NCBI RefSeq assembly: GCF_002215215.1
Contig: NZ_CP018632.1
Coordinates: forward strand, 4,770,501 to 4,834,500
Source: Granulosicoccus antarcticus IMCC3135
GTDB lineage: Bacteria > Pseudomonadota > Gammaproteobacteria > Granulosicoccales > Granulosicoccaceae
Reading direction: 5' to 3'
DNA length: 64,000 bases
This document shows positions 28,101-36,377 of this stretch, in pieces (position 1 is the stretch's first letter; every line of letters begins with the position of its first letter). Below the pieces are notes generated by a model. That model did no database searches. It worked only from the letters and a program-made list of their open reading frames with translations, and had not been told where the DNA came from. The position numbers were made by a program, and so were the translations under genes.

Positions 28101-30573
28101 GACTGAGAAAAAGCGCCAACTGCCAGATGACGCTGTCATGGAGAGACAGAAGCGTCCACCCCAGCAGCGATGCCAGTACCCAGGCAATCGGTACCAGAGA
28201 GCGTCGCAGATTATCCAGCATTTTCCATCGACCCAGCGAAGAAATACCCGCATCAGCTCCCAGTATCAGAGGTAATAGCTGCCAGTCACCACGTGCCCAA
28301 CGATGCTGACGAGAGGCTTCAACCTCGTATTTCACTGGAAAGTCTTCTACCAGCTCGACATCGGTCACCAGTGCGCTTCTGCCCACCGTGCCTTCCAGCA
28401 GATCGTGGCTCAGTATGGTGTTGTCGTCGAACCGCTCGTCAAGCACCGCTATGACGGCATCAACGTCATACAGGCCCTTGCCGGTGAAACTGCCATTGGC
28501 AGTCAGGTCCTGATACACATCTGAAACGGTGAAAACGTAGGGATCCAGGCCTCTGTTCTGTGAGAATGTATGCTGGAACACCGAAGCCTCATCTCCGGTG
28601 GTCAGAGAGGGCATGACCCGGGGCTGCAAAATGGCATGACCCTGAACCACACTATTGCTGATCGGGTCTATCTGTGGGCTATTCATCGGGTGCGCCAGCT
28701 TACCGACCAGCCGCGTTACCGAATCACGAGTCAGACGTGTATCCGCATCGAGTGTCATCACGAAGCGGATATGATCTGGTAGGTCCGTTTCTACAAAGCT
28801 GGTGTCGCTACGACCACGCAACACGCGGTTCAACTCGATCAATTTGCCGCGCTTGCGTTCCCAGCCCATCCAGGTGCCTTGTGACTCATTGAATGTGCGA
28901 TTGCGATGCAATAAATAGAAACGTGTACTGCCGGTATGCGCATAGCGTTCGGCCAGTCTGGCTATTTCTGCCTGAGCGTAGGCCAATAATTCTTTGTCAT
29001 GATCGTTCACCGGAACATCGGCATCGACCCAGTCACTAACCAATGCGTAATAGAGTTCACCACGGGTACTGGCAAGATAGTGGACTTCAAGATTGCGTAC
29101 CAGATCATCGATCGCATCACGTGAACTGATCATGCACGGCATGACAACCAAGGTCCTGGACTCCTGTGGTACGCCATCGGCATATTCGTAGCCAATAAGG
29201 CGCGCCGGTGCTTTCATATGCGTCACCAGGAAGTTGAACAGCCCGGTTGCTCCTTCGGTGGCGGGCAACGTTGCCAGAAATCCCAGCAACAAGGCTTGCC
29301 AGACAGGCAGACCGGCACTCAACACAAACAAGTAAGCAGCTATCAGTGCCAGCAACGTCAGCAGGCCAATCGGGATTGCAATGGCTTTCCACCCAAAGGC
29401 GACCCAGGTGCGCAGAATCCGGTTGGATATAGAGGGCTGCGCACCTACCAGCCGCTCGAAGCCAGCTCGCCCATCACCGATAAGATAATAACCAACATAG
29501 TCTTGCGTTTTTAGCGCGTGAGGCCCCACACTCGAATCAATGGCTTTTTCAATGACAGTGAGCTCATCCAGACCTGACTGTCTGGCTATCGTTTCTATGG
29601 CGTTGCGATATTGATCCTGAGAGGTGAAGTCCAACTGGTCAAATCCGTCACAAGATTGCAGCATCTCATCAACCTTGCTGACCGTCTTGAACCATTCCGT
29701 CCAGTCGATATCGTTGATGGTTCGCAAACTTCTGATGATGTTGCCTATGCGAACCGCACCGGCAGAGAGTCTCGATTGCTCAGCGATCAACACCTCCTCC
29801 GAGTCACTGCCCTGCTCTTCCAGCCGCTCCTCAAGCCAGATGCTACATTCGTGTGCCTGCACGGATGCATCCCGTAAGCGGTAGATAAGCTGGCTTGCAA
29901 ATGAGTAATCAATATCGTTCGGTGTCTCACGCTGGAGCAGCGAGAGTCGCAAATCGCTTGACTGCTCAAGCAGCACTTGGTCAGCGATATGATTGGCACT
30001 TGCACGTGATAATCGCCGCTTCTGAATCTGTACGGCCAACGTACGCAGCTCTTCTATAAGCAGGAAGCGCAGCAATGAGGGGACGGCCCACAACTCTCCA
30101 ATTCGGCACGGCACGCTACTTTGATAGCCTTCTATAGCAGACGTTACGCGCGTCGCGGTTACCTCACTGTGCGAATGCCTGAGATACAGGAATGCCAGCG
30201 CCGTCATCCTGGGCACCTTGATCCCTTTGTTTGTCTCAATAGTAGGCAACTGTCGATAGAAACGCGGCGGCAAGTCACGACGAGCCTGTTGGATGGTTTC
30301 CTCAATAAGAAAGTAGTTGTCGAGCAACCATTCGGCAGCAGGTGTGAGAATTTCACGTTTTTCAGCTGCCGTTAAGAGACTGCGATAAACCGCCTCAATG
30401 TCATGCTTGTTTTTTAGCTGACGTGCGCGAATGTCAGTGCCAGTGAAAACATCACACTCCACCCGTGCACTGATTCCAAGCTCTCGCCCAACGTCTCCAA
30501 GCTGCTTGCCAGACAGGTATTCAAGTTCATAGGGTGGATGAGTGGACATAGAATTTGCTTGAGCGATGTTCAT
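22135..30573 (-). CDS. ndvB: Cyclic beta-1,2-glucan synthase
   Basis: 2812 aa from the ATG at 30573; a TTG at 30648 gives 25 more residues without a ribosome site. Order of domains: N-terminal region to ~400, membrane helices ~405-460, GT84 glycosyltransferase (~480-830) with MTLDADTRL and the Q-x-x-R-W motif QHRWARGDW, more helices (~830-1000), a glycoamylase-like part (~1320-1510, SWSGSMFEYLMP, NYMAHHHGMS), then a GH94 phosphorylase-like C-terminus (~1560-2800) with GFRDQLQDTMAF and the catalytic GGDWNDGMN (~2510). This matches NdvB/ChvB, which polymerise UDP-glucose, cyclise the glucan and trim chain length. The product sits in the periplasm and serves osmotic adaptation and host interaction. 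Length and architecture are those of the full family and I see no frameshift. Confidence 0.95.
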   Translation of the reverse strand: MNIAQANSMSTHPPYELEYLSGKQLGDVGRELGISARVECDVFTGTDIRARQLKNKHDIEAVYRSLLTAAEKREILTPAAEWLLDNYFLIEETIQQARRDLPPRFYRQLPTIETNKGIKVPRMTALAFLYLRHSHSEVTATRVTSAIEGYQSSVPCRIGELWAVPSLLRFLLIEELRTLAVQIQKRRLSRASANHIADQVLLEQSSDLRLSLLQRETPNDIDYSFASQLIYRLRDASVQAHECSIWLEERLEEQGSDSEEVLIAEQSRLSAGAVRIGNIIRSLRTINDIDWTEWFKTVSKVDEMLQSCDGFDQLDFTSQDQYRNAIETIARQSGLDELTVIEKAIDSSVGPHALKTQDYVGYYLIGDGRAGFERLVGAQPSISNRILRTWVAFGWKAIAIPIGLLTLLALIAAYLFVLSAGLPVWQALLLGFLATLPATEGATGLFNFLVTHMKAPARLIGYEYADGVPQESRTLVVMPCMISSRDAIDDLVRNLEVHYLASTRGELYYALVSDWVDADVPVNDHDKELLAYAQAEIARLAERYAHTGSTRFYLLHRNRTFNESQGTWMGWERKRGKLIELNRVLRGRSDTSFVETDLPDHIRFVMTLDADTRLTRDSVTRLVGKLAHPMNSPQIDPISNSVVQGHAILQPRVMPSLTTGDEASVFQHTFSQNRGLDPYVFTVSDVYQDLTANGSFTGKGLYDVDAVIAVLDERFDDNTILSHDLLEGTVGRSALVTDVELVEDFPVKYEVEASRQHRWARGDWQLLPLILGADAGISSLGRWKMLDNLRRSLVPIAWVLASLLGWTLLSLHDSVIWQLALFLSLFIAPTLSVVEGIFPAGDERVLRVHISSVITEIGSATSQVLLRIVFIAHSAVSMADAIGRTLYRLFVSRQNLLEWRTAAQAHAGANWGISDYYRVMPGAVLIGGIGFLLAMAAGNDTLLVAAPLCALWVASPLLAWKVSQSAETQDRLEVSVEERRQFRTIARRTWHYFETFVTPEHNSLPPDNFQEHPEPVVANRTSPTNIGLYLLSVISARDFGWIAIQDTVQRIEDTLATVEALDKHRGHLFNWYDTKTCKVLQPPYVSAVDSGNLAGHLITLSATCRDWAEAPYAYLQAGYEGIADCISIVAEELAAVPDDRRSLRPLRRRLEERINGFQRTTDALIREPEFAAVTTSYLLTMAEDIEKLAREIDLETGSQRTGALIEWAHAVTQNCRATLEDTRLEQAAVEVLRSRLEFLRDRARTLAFNMDFAFLLRPERRLLAIGYRPDTDELDQSCYDLLASEARLTSLFGIAKGDLPTEHWFRLGRPIVPVGNLGALVSWSGSMFEYLMPPLVMQEQPGGILSQSNAQAIKRQIEYGRQCKVPWGISESAFNARDQEMTYQYANFGVPTLGMKRGLAENLVIAPYATMLAAQYQPRAAIVNLDRLTKMGALGRYGFHDAIDFTHSRLPENTRFAIVRNYMAHHHGMSILAISNVVFQGRLRTRFHSDPVIEAAELLLQENAPRNVPVSSVNQHEADLISGRNEPLGPVHRTITDPVASERAVSLLSNGHYSLMMTATGSGHASWNGLSVNRWTADVNEAHQGQFLFVRDQKSGEWWSATAEPRRANGEVCEAVFSDSRAEFHKRVGSLRTLVEVIVASETDAQGHRITLFNDGDKERFLDVTSYSEPVLSLASADKAHPAFSKLFVRTTVSADKSVIRAVRNRRRHDEPDMEVAHLVVSSQRNKSNTEAETDRRRFIGRGRRLDIAAAFDKDAVFTAGSEFTLDPVFALRRTIRIPAGKQTSMIFWTLAAPSGAQLETGIARLQHPECFEREAMHAWTRSQVQLRYVGMSPEEAIVFQTLASHLIFSQSILGPDASDHALSQQSTLWSLGISGDYPILILRIDAETDIEIVRKSLRAQEYFRARGFLTDLVVVNERLSSYTQDLQLAIEALCENARLRGSSGDGANHIFALRRDLIPDTLHKSLMATARVIFQARNGKFTTQIERAKRVWRVRGRRSRSRPLVPQVLHASRREDVAVPPDAGSQLQYWNGYGGFDEARREYVINLPAGHATPHPWINVLSNDNFGAHVSAEGTGYTWSSNSRDYQLTPWSNDPVVDRPGETWLIVDLDTGAVCSPMPALCGSGQDQFEIRHGLGYSRFSSKTQTLSLSLLQTVHVTDPVKLTRLALCNSGSRKRSLRIYHYVEWVLGNDRARTASTINARLSSSDEVMLASNPYSNDYAAHTAFVACDRPLSSWTCHRQSALGDGTVWLPQPMLTGDLLSDATGVYTRDPCAALSVDVTLEAGEEQQLTFMLGDASSEYQALHLVHKHRQHSFDDSLEAVRQRWHGLTDVLQVQTPDKAMDLLVNTWLPYQSVGCRLQARAAFYQASGAYGFRDQLQDTMAFLLHEPSLARRQILNAASRQFYQGDVQHWWLPGSGVGVRTLISDDVVWLAYGVAHYVSVTGDSAILDEELSFLEGPELEPGEHDRMFLPDTSQEKSALYEHCVCALALAMKRTGVHGLPLMLGGDWNDGMNRVGEQGRGESVWLGWFLASTLSRFIPLAEQRGDTSRVALWQAHLDALLVALESDAWEQDHYLRAWYDDGTALGSSASVECRIDSIAQSWSVMSGLAGPTRAAKAMNSVLERLVDNKTDTIRLFVPPFANTDKEPGYIKGYPPGVRENGGQYTHAATWVVIALAQLGRGDDAYTCWQRLNPVMHATDKESADIYRVEPYVVAADVYAGEGRAGRGGWTWYTGSASWLYRAAVESILGITRRGSVLYVVPVLPSSWPGYEATLRLGTQVLNIKVEQQAGNTTVSINDTVLDVERGWPLD

Positions 30574-30874
30574 GATCGGCTGTACACCTCGATTACGAAG
30601 CAAAAGCGTGATAGTGAGCCCGTGTTGCAATCGGTGCCAGATTTGCAATTTTTACTGTAATTACTTTTTGGAAAACCGGTATATATAAATAACCAGCTGT
30701 CCCTGCGAAGCGGCAACGTCAATATTCTGTCTTTACTTTCCTGAAACTAGCCTCTAATGTGACGATACGGAGTAGAAAACGAACATGCAAAGCAACTTTG
30801 AAAATCAAATATCTTTCACCACAAGCTGATGCACAAGCTCAGATGACACGTATTTCTCTGTAGGAGAGAGAACC
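30574..30874. other. Divergent intergenic region between ndvB and tail-sheath gene
   Basis: About 300 bp with an AT-rich patch (GTATATATAAATAAC near 30680-30700) that could hold promoters for both directions. No operator, RNA gene or repeat could be supported. A strong ribosome site, AGGAGAGAG (30862-30870), closes it on the + strand. Confidence 0.35.
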
Positions 30875-32005
30875 TTGGAAGACTGGCCGATAAAAGTCGA
30901 ATTGAACGATATCTCTAAAAGCATCAGCCCTATTGCAAGTGCACCTACAACGATTACGGCATTTGTAGGGCTTGCCTCTCAGGGTCCCGTCAACACAGCC
31001 TGTTCAATTCACAGTTGGCAAGAGTTCGAAAATCAGTTCGGCACTTTGTCGATGGAATCAACGATGAGTTTTGCCGTGCGGGATTTTTTTGCAAACGGAG
31101 GTCGACACGCCGTTATCGTCAGAATCAACGACAAAGACAATGAAAACCCGAATCCCACCATCGCTAGTCTCGACTCTCTGAACGCTCTACCTGTTATCAA
31201 TTTTCTATGTATCCCGCCACCCAGTTTCTACAACGATATTGAAGATCATGTCTGGCGCGATGCGGCCCTTTACTGCGAGCAACGTCGTGCCCTATTGATC
31301 ATTGACCCCCCTTCCAGCTGGACATCCGGCTCGCAAGTTGTTGCAGACATGACGGCTGGCAGAATTATCAACAGCCCCAGTGCCTTGATTTACTTTCCTC
31401 GACTGCAACAGAAGAACCCTCTGCTCGACAACCAGACTCAAACTTTCGTCCCTTGTGGAGCTGTGGCTGGCACTATTGCAAGAATGGATGAACAGACAGG
31501 CGTCTGGAATTCTCCGGCCGGTGTTTCAGCCAGAATCATGGGAATCGACGATCTGTCCGCCTCAGTGAGTTCATCTGAATACAGTCAACTCAATGTCTTG
31601 GGTGTGAATTGTCTGCGCAACCTGCCTCGCTACGGGCATGTTATCTGGGGAGCTCGAACCCTGCATTCCAGCAACTCCAGCAAGGACTGGAAATACCTGG
31701 CGGTACGCCGGACTGTTCTGCACGTAGAACAAAGTCTCACACTCTGGTTGAGCCAGATCGAATTCGAATCAAACTCAGAAGCGCTATGGTCGGAAATCCG
31801 CAAACATACCAATATCTTCCTCTACCATCTATATCAGCATGGTGCGTTTCAGGGTCAGTCTGTCGAGGACGTCTATTTTGTACGTTGCGATGAAACAACG
31901 ATTTCGCTTGCTGATATCTCAGCCAGAAGAATCAACCTCATGGTGGGGCTGGCGTTACTGAAACCCGCTGAATTTGTCGTCATTACCATACGATTCAAAA
32001 ACTGA
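30875..32005 (+). CDS. Phage-type tail sheath protein, orphan and short
   Basis: 376 aa, TTG start at 30875 with AGGAGAGAG 4 bases upstream. The N-terminus (TTITAFVGLASQGPVN) and the FFANGGRHAVIVRI segment are the start of the sheath fold. The C-terminal third (GHVIWGARTL, WKYLAVRRTVLHVEQSL, VYFVRCDETT, LKPAEFVVITI) is the conserved sheath C-terminal domain that forms the contractile handshake in Myoviridae, R-pyocins and extracellular contractile injection systems. Usual sheaths are 450-700 aa; here the surface domain between the two conserved parts is reduced. No tube, baseplate, spike or ATPase genes lie around it: neighbours are ndvB and a TRAP importer. It may be a relic or a sheath-like protein used in another way. 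Confidence 0.85.
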   Translation: MEDWPIKVELNDISKSISPIASAPTTITAFVGLASQGPVNTACSIHSWQEFENQFGTLSMESTMSFAVRDFFANGGRHAVIVRINDKDNENPNPTIASLDSLNALPVINFLCIPPPSFYNDIEDHVWRDAALYCEQRRALLIIDPPSSWTSGSQVVADMTAGRIINSPSALIYFPRLQQKNPLLDNQTQTFVPCGAVAGTIARMDEQTGVWNSPAGVSARIMGIDDLSASVSSSEYSQLNVLGVNCLRNLPRYGHVIWGARTLHSSNSSKDWKYLAVRRTVLHVEQSLTLWLSQIEFESNSEALWSEIRKHTNIFLYHLYQHGAFQGQSVEDVYFVRCDETTISLADISARRINLMVGLALLKPAEFVVITIRFKN

Positions 32006-32034
32006 ACAATCAGCACAGCATCAAACTCAGGACG

Positions 32035-33363
32035 CTAGAACGAGTCGATAAACCACACCAGCCACAAAGTGATGGATGGAAATACGACCAGAATGACAAC
32101 GCGCACAACATCAGTCAATACAAATGGCAGAACACCACGGTAGGTATCCTTGATGGGGATGTCCTCTGACATCGAGTTGATGATGAACAGGTTCATGCCC
32201 ACCGGAGGCGTGATCAAACCGACTTCCACCACAATGAGAACCAGGATACCGAACCACAAACCAAAGTCATCCGGGCTCATGCCAAAATCCAGTACGATCA
32301 TGATCGGGTAGATGATGGGTACGGTGAGAAGCACCATCGACAGGGAGTCCATGATGCAACCAAAAGCCAGGTACATGAACAGCACCGCAACAAGGACCAA
32401 CCAGGGTGAGAAGCCCTGAGCACCGACCCACAAGGATGCCGTTTGCGGCAGCTGGGTCAGAGCCAGAAAATTGTTGAAGATGCCTGCCCCCAGAATGATC
32501 AGAAAAATCATGGCGGTTGACATGGCCGTCGACAATAGAGATTTCTGCAATTTCGCCCCACTCATCTGACCCGATACCAAAGCGACGATACCCGTGGCCG
32601 CAGCACCGACCGCTGCAGCTTCGGTCGGCGTGAAGATGCCCGAATAAATGCCACCAACAACGATCAGAAATATGGCAATTACAGGCCAGACCTTCGCCAG
32701 AGCACGCAATCTTTCGATCCACGGCTTGCGCTCCTGAAGGGCCGAGGAATTGGGAAATACCCTGACCCAGATCGAAATGGCCATGATATAGCCAAAGGCA
32801 GCCAGCAGCCCTGGAACCAGTGCGGCCACAAACAGCTTTTCTATATTCTGCTCAGCCAGAATGGCGTAGATAACCAGTATGACTGAAGGCGGAATGAGGA
32901 TTCCCAATGTACCGCCCGCCGCCAGCGCTCCTGTTGCCAGTGAACCCGGGTAGCCGTAACGGCGTAATTCTGGAAGAGCAACCTGCCCCATGGTCGCAGC
33001 GGTCGCCAGCGATGAGCCACAGATCGCCCCGAAGCCTGCGCAGGCACCAATAGCAGACATGGCAACGCCGCCACGCTTGTGTCCCAGAAAGCTCTCTGCT
33101 GCGCGAAACAGCGAGGCGGACATACCCGATAGTGTGGCGAACTGCCCCATCAATAAAAACAGCGGGATGATGGAAAAGGAATAATTCGAAAATGTTCCAT
33201 AGGTCAGCGTCTTGAGCTGATTGAGCGTCATCAAGGGTGTGCCGGTCACCAGATAAGTTCCACCGAACCCGACCAGTAGCATGGAAAGCGCAATGGGAAT
33301 GCGCAGAAAGATGAGCAGTAGCAGCACAGGAAACGAGTACAGTGCAAGATCAAAATCCGACAT
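32035..33363 (-). CDS. TRAP transporter large permease (DctM type)
   Basis: 442 aa with about 12 membrane helices, such as FPVLLLLIFLRIPIALSML at the start, and typical DctM segments (GGTLGILIPPSVILVIYAILAEQ, GIFTPTEAAAVGA, GLITPPVGMNLFIIN). This subunit carries the solute with Na+ across the inner membrane. Its ATG shares one base with the stop of the small permease gene (TGATG). It is the last gene of a dctP-dctQ-dctM operon on this strand and ends 29 bp from the convergent tail-sheath gene. Confidence 0.93.
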   Translation of the reverse strand: MSDFDLALYSFPVLLLLIFLRIPIALSMLLVGFGGTYLVTGTPLMTLNQLKTLTYGTFSNYSFSIIPLFLLMGQFATLSGMSASLFRAAESFLGHKRGGVAMSAIGACAGFGAICGSSLATAATMGQVALPELRRYGYPGSLATGALAAGGTLGILIPPSVILVIYAILAEQNIEKLFVAALVPGLLAAFGYIMAISIWVRVFPNSSALQERKPWIERLRALAKVWPVIAIFLIVVGGIYSGIFTPTEAAAVGAAATGIVALVSGQMSGAKLQKSLLSTAMSTAMIFLIILGAGIFNNFLALTQLPQTASLWVGAQGFSPWLVLVAVLFMYLAFGCIMDSLSMVLLTVPIIYPIMIVLDFGMSPDDFGLWFGILVLIVVEVGLITPPVGMNLFIINSMSEDIPIKDTYRGVLPFVLTDVVRVVILVVFPSITLWLVWFIDSF

Positions 33364-33890
33364 CAGAGTGACTCTTGTGCCAAGGGATTAACCACTGCTC
33401 GTCCAGAGCGAAGCACACAAAAAGCGGCAACAACGGCAAACACTACAGCCCCTGCCAGACTGGCAAGATAGCCCTGCCAGACCGGAAACTGCAGGATCAA
33501 TGTCGTCTCGTTGTAGCGCAATTTATCCAGCATGCCCAGATAGAGTCTCCATGCACCAATGGAGGCTATGAGCAACATGCCCAGATCCACCACCACATCG
33601 ATAATACGATTCATCAAAGCTGGATACGCGGACTTGAACAGGTCTACTGATGCATGACCGCGTTGCAATTGACACCACGGCAAGAAAGCGAAGACAGCTG
33701 CCGCCATGCCAATCTCAGTGATATCATAGATCCCCTTGATGGGGCCAAGACCCATATTGAGCGGGATCAAGGCCCGCCCAATAATGGATACGCAAGTCAG
33801 TAGAATCAGAACGATCAAAGCGGCCCCACCCAGTAGTGCCATGCCCCGTGCCAGAAAATGCGCACACCGGTTCAGATACGAATACATCAT
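33363..33890 (-). CDS. TRAP transporter small permease (DctQ type)
   Basis: 175 aa from the ATG at 33890, chosen because GGGAG lies just upstream and because a longer frame to 33932 would overlap the binding-protein gene. Four helices are visible (GMALLGGAALIVLILLTCVS, GIYDITEIGMAAAVFAFLPW, VVDLGMLLIASIGAW, SLAGAVVFAVVAAFCVL). DctQ proteins link the binding protein to the large permease. It lies 22 bp after dctP and touches dctM. Confidence 0.9.
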   Translation of the reverse strand: MMYSYLNRCAHFLARGMALLGGAALIVLILLTCVSIIGRALIPLNMGLGPIKGIYDITEIGMAAAVFAFLPWCQLQRGHASVDLFKSAYPALMNRIIDVVVDLGMLLIASIGAWRLYLGMLDKLRYNETTLILQFPVWQGYLASLAGAVVFAVVAAFCVLRSGRAVVNPLAQESL

Positions 33891-33912
33891 GCGCAGACTC
33901 CCAGGAATTTGA

Positions 33913-34953
33913 CTACCTGGCTTTCTCGACAATCAGTGCCTTGGCCCGCTCAATCAAGGCTTCACCGTCGATGTCTTTTTCAGACATATCCGCCACCCAA
34001 CGTGTCACTACCGGTTCAGCAGCTGCCTTCCAGCGAGCAACTTCAGCCTCATCCAACTCCCAGATAACGTTCTCGTCAGAGGCAACAGCAATGTCGCGTC
34101 CAGGCTTGTCATTATCGGCAAGGACCTGTCCCGCAATTCCTGACAGTCTGGCGCCTGACTCAGCATCCAGAATGGCACGCAAATCATCAGGTAAAGCGGC
34201 GTATTTATCCTTATTCATGACCAGCACGATGGTGGCGGTATACAGCGCTTCGGCACCACCGAATTCGGTGTGATTATCCACCAGTTCAGTCAATCGAATG
34301 GACGGCGTCACTTCCCATGGCAGCACCGTGCCATTAACAACACTCTTCGAAAGTGCCTCTGGGATTGATGGTAGAGGCATGCCCACTGGCGTGGCTCCCA
34401 GCTCCGACAACAAGTCGTTAACAATGCGCGTAGGACCACGCAGCAACTTGCCTTTCATATCTTCAAGTTTGGCCACCGGCTCATCGGTGTGAATAACCCC
34501 CGCTCCATGCACCCATGCACCTAACACCTTCACATCCGCATATTCGTTTTGCTGGAAGTCCTCTTCTACCATCTGCCAGTACGCCAATGAAGTGGCCACC
34601 GGATCAGTCATCATGAAAGGTAGCTCGAACACCTCTGTCCGAGGAAAACGTCCGGGCGTATAGCCAACCAGTGTCATCGAGATATCAACAACGCCATCTC
34701 GTGCCTGATCCATCAATTCTGGTGGACGTCCACCCAGAGCCATTGCGTCAAAATGCTGGATCTTGATACGTCCTTCCGAGAGTTCCGCCAAACGCTCTCC
34801 CCACGGTTTGAGTATCTTTGCGGGAATCGTGGCAACAGGCGGCAGAAACTGGTGCAGACGTAGTGTCACGTCTTGCGCTGTCGCAAGCGCCGGTAATAGA
34901 GAGAAAGCGAGAACAACTGTTGCCGCCACTTCCAGGTTGAAACGTCTTTTCAT
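33913..34953 (-). CDS. TRAP transporter substrate-binding protein (DctP family)
   Basis: 346 aa from the internal ATG at 34953 with a Sec signal (RRFNLEVAATVVLAFSLLPALATA, cleavage before QDVT). DctP features follow: LRLHQFLPP (~30), GGRPPELMDQARDGVVDIS (~85), ELPFMM (~112), KGKLLRGPTRIVNDLL (~155) which contains the carboxylate-binding Arg, and MNKDKYAALPDDLR (~260). Such proteins bring organic acids from the periplasm to the permease. The ligand cannot be told. It heads the operon with dctQ and dctM. Confidence 0.92.
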   Translation of the reverse strand: MKRRFNLEVAATVVLAFSLLPALATAQDVTLRLHQFLPPVATIPAKILKPWGERLAELSEGRIKIQHFDAMALGGRPPELMDQARDGVVDISMTLVGYTPGRFPRTEVFELPFMMTDPVATSLAYWQMVEEDFQQNEYADVKVLGAWVHGAGVIHTDEPVAKLEDMKGKLLRGPTRIVNDLLSELGATPVGMPLPSIPEALSKSVVNGTVLPWEVTPSIRLTELVDNHTEFGGAEALYTATIVLVMNKDKYAALPDDLRAILDAESGARLSGIAGQVLADNDKPGRDIAVASDENVIWELDEAEVARWKAAAEPVVTRWVADMSEKDIDGEALIERAKALIVEKAR

Positions 34954-35091
34954 CGATTTACTCTCAATTGTGTTTTGTGCATTGAGCCTACGCACCAAGT
35001 ATCAGTGTAAAGGCTTTTTTTCCCACATGGTTATTGACAAGCGTTGAACTTCGTGCAGTGACATCATTTCGAGACCTCTGACGCATCTGGC

Positions 35092-35976
35092 TTAACTGGC
35101 AAACTGATACCGCTCCAGCACAAAGTCTGGCAAAGCCTGCAACTGAACACACTGATTGTAGATTTCCCCAAGTGATTCGTCTGCATGTATGCCGCTTCTG
35201 ATCAGTACAGAATCCAGTCCGGCCTGCTGAGCTCCCGCAATATCATGTACGGGGCTATCACCGACACACACAACACCCGACTGATCAACATCACCGAGCC
35301 AGTCAAAGGCCGCTGCATACATCATCGGATAAGGTTTGCCGATCCGATGCACTGTGCCACCCAAAGCTTCATAGAGCTCGGCCACCGCCCCGGGTCCATA
35401 GGTGGTGCCGAACTGGCTGAGCCTTATGGTATCCGGATTGGTACACAGACAATGAATACCTTTGTCTGCCAAAGGTGCCAGCAAAGTGCGGTAGCTCTCC
35501 AGCGATACATGTCGCGGATCACTTCCAGCGATAAGCAGCAGTTGCGCTTCCTCACTATTCCTGGCCACCCGAAGCGGCAAAGCATCCAGGTGCGCTGCTG
35601 GATTTTCGGCAATCACCAGAACAGCGACGTTGCGCGACAAGCCAGCTTCTGGCAGGTTCATGAGATAACTGTGAGCCAGCTCACCGGAGGTCAACACCGT
35701 CTCGAAACTTGAGCGACTGAACCCCAGAGACAGTAGCCGCTGGATGTTCGGTGCGGAGCGTTGTCCCGAATTAGACAAAAGCACAACTCGCTTGCCCAAT
35801 GCCGATAATCTGCGCAAGGTATCCGGTGCGTGTGGATAGGCCCCTCTATCGTGTAGCAACACGCCGAATTGATCGACCAGAAACGTATCATAGCGCTCAA
35901 GCAGCTCTTCAATACCTGTGATTGATTTGAACCCGGTCATTTCGATCTTCTGCTTGCCAACTTCATTCTCAACCAT
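35092..35976 (-). CDS. HAD-IIA family phosphatase
   Basis: 294 aa; a second Met at residue 13 (MTGFKSITG) is an equally good start. Motifs: I is DQFGVLLHD (~37), where the first Asp is the nucleophile; II is LLSNSGQR (~67); III/IV is IGKPYPMMY (~218) with the Lys and VCVGDSPVHDIAGA (~245) with the metal Asp. A capped HAD-IIA structure of the NagD/phosphoglycolate-phosphatase branch is expected, acting on a small phosphate ester. It stands 138 bp before the TRAP operon on the same strand; a functional link is possible but not shown. Confidence 0.87.
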   Translation of the reverse strand: MVENEVGKQKIEMTGFKSITGIEELLERYDTFLVDQFGVLLHDRGAYPHAPDTLRRLSALGKRVVLLSNSGQRSAPNIQRLLSLGFSRSSFETVLTSGELAHSYLMNLPEAGLSRNVAVLVIAENPAAHLDALPLRVARNSEEAQLLLIAGSDPRHVSLESYRTLLAPLADKGIHCLCTNPDTIRLSQFGTTYGPGAVAELYEALGGTVHRIGKPYPMMYAAAFDWLGDVDQSGVVCVGDSPVHDIAGAQQAGLDSVLIRSGIHADESLGEIYNQCVQLQALPDFVLERYQFAS

Positions 35977-36051
35977 CGGTATTCCTGTGCCCCTGTTTTC
36001 AATGAACTGCGTCTGATACTGTCAAGGCTTGTCACACCAAAGATTTCCAAG

Positions 36052-36372
36052 ATGCAGGTTGATCGTCACGCTCGTCTGCTGGCAACTGAGTCAAAATGCT
36101 CGCTCTTGTCCGTCGAATACCGACTAGCACCGGAGCACCCTTACCCCGCTGGTCTCAATGATTGTATTGAAGTCTTTCGCCAACTACACCACGTGCGTGC
36201 AAGTTACCCCGGCACTCAAGGCCCGACGGCCGTTGCAGGCGACAGCGCTGGTGCTAATCTCGCACTGGCACCTCTGCATGATCTAGGACGTAAAGCCTAC
36301 TGCTCGCACAGTGTGCAGGAGCAGGCAGGACTGAACTCTCAGAGACCGGCGATACTTAGTCTACTGCAATAA
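36052..36372 (+). pseudogene. Remnant of an alpha/beta hydrolase (hormone-sensitive-lipase family)
   Basis: A 106-codon fragment holds SVEYRLAPEHPYPA and GDSAGANLALA, two conserved blocks of the HSL/acetyl-esterase family including the nucleophile Ser. The N-terminal HGGG oxyanion motif is missing upstream, and the catalytic Asp and His regions (about 120 residues) are missing downstream, so it cannot be a working hydrolase. The end (LHDLGRKAYCSHSV...) looks scrambled. I read it as a decayed piece next to a toxin-like locus. Confidence 0.7.
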
Positions 36373-36377
36373 CGGCC

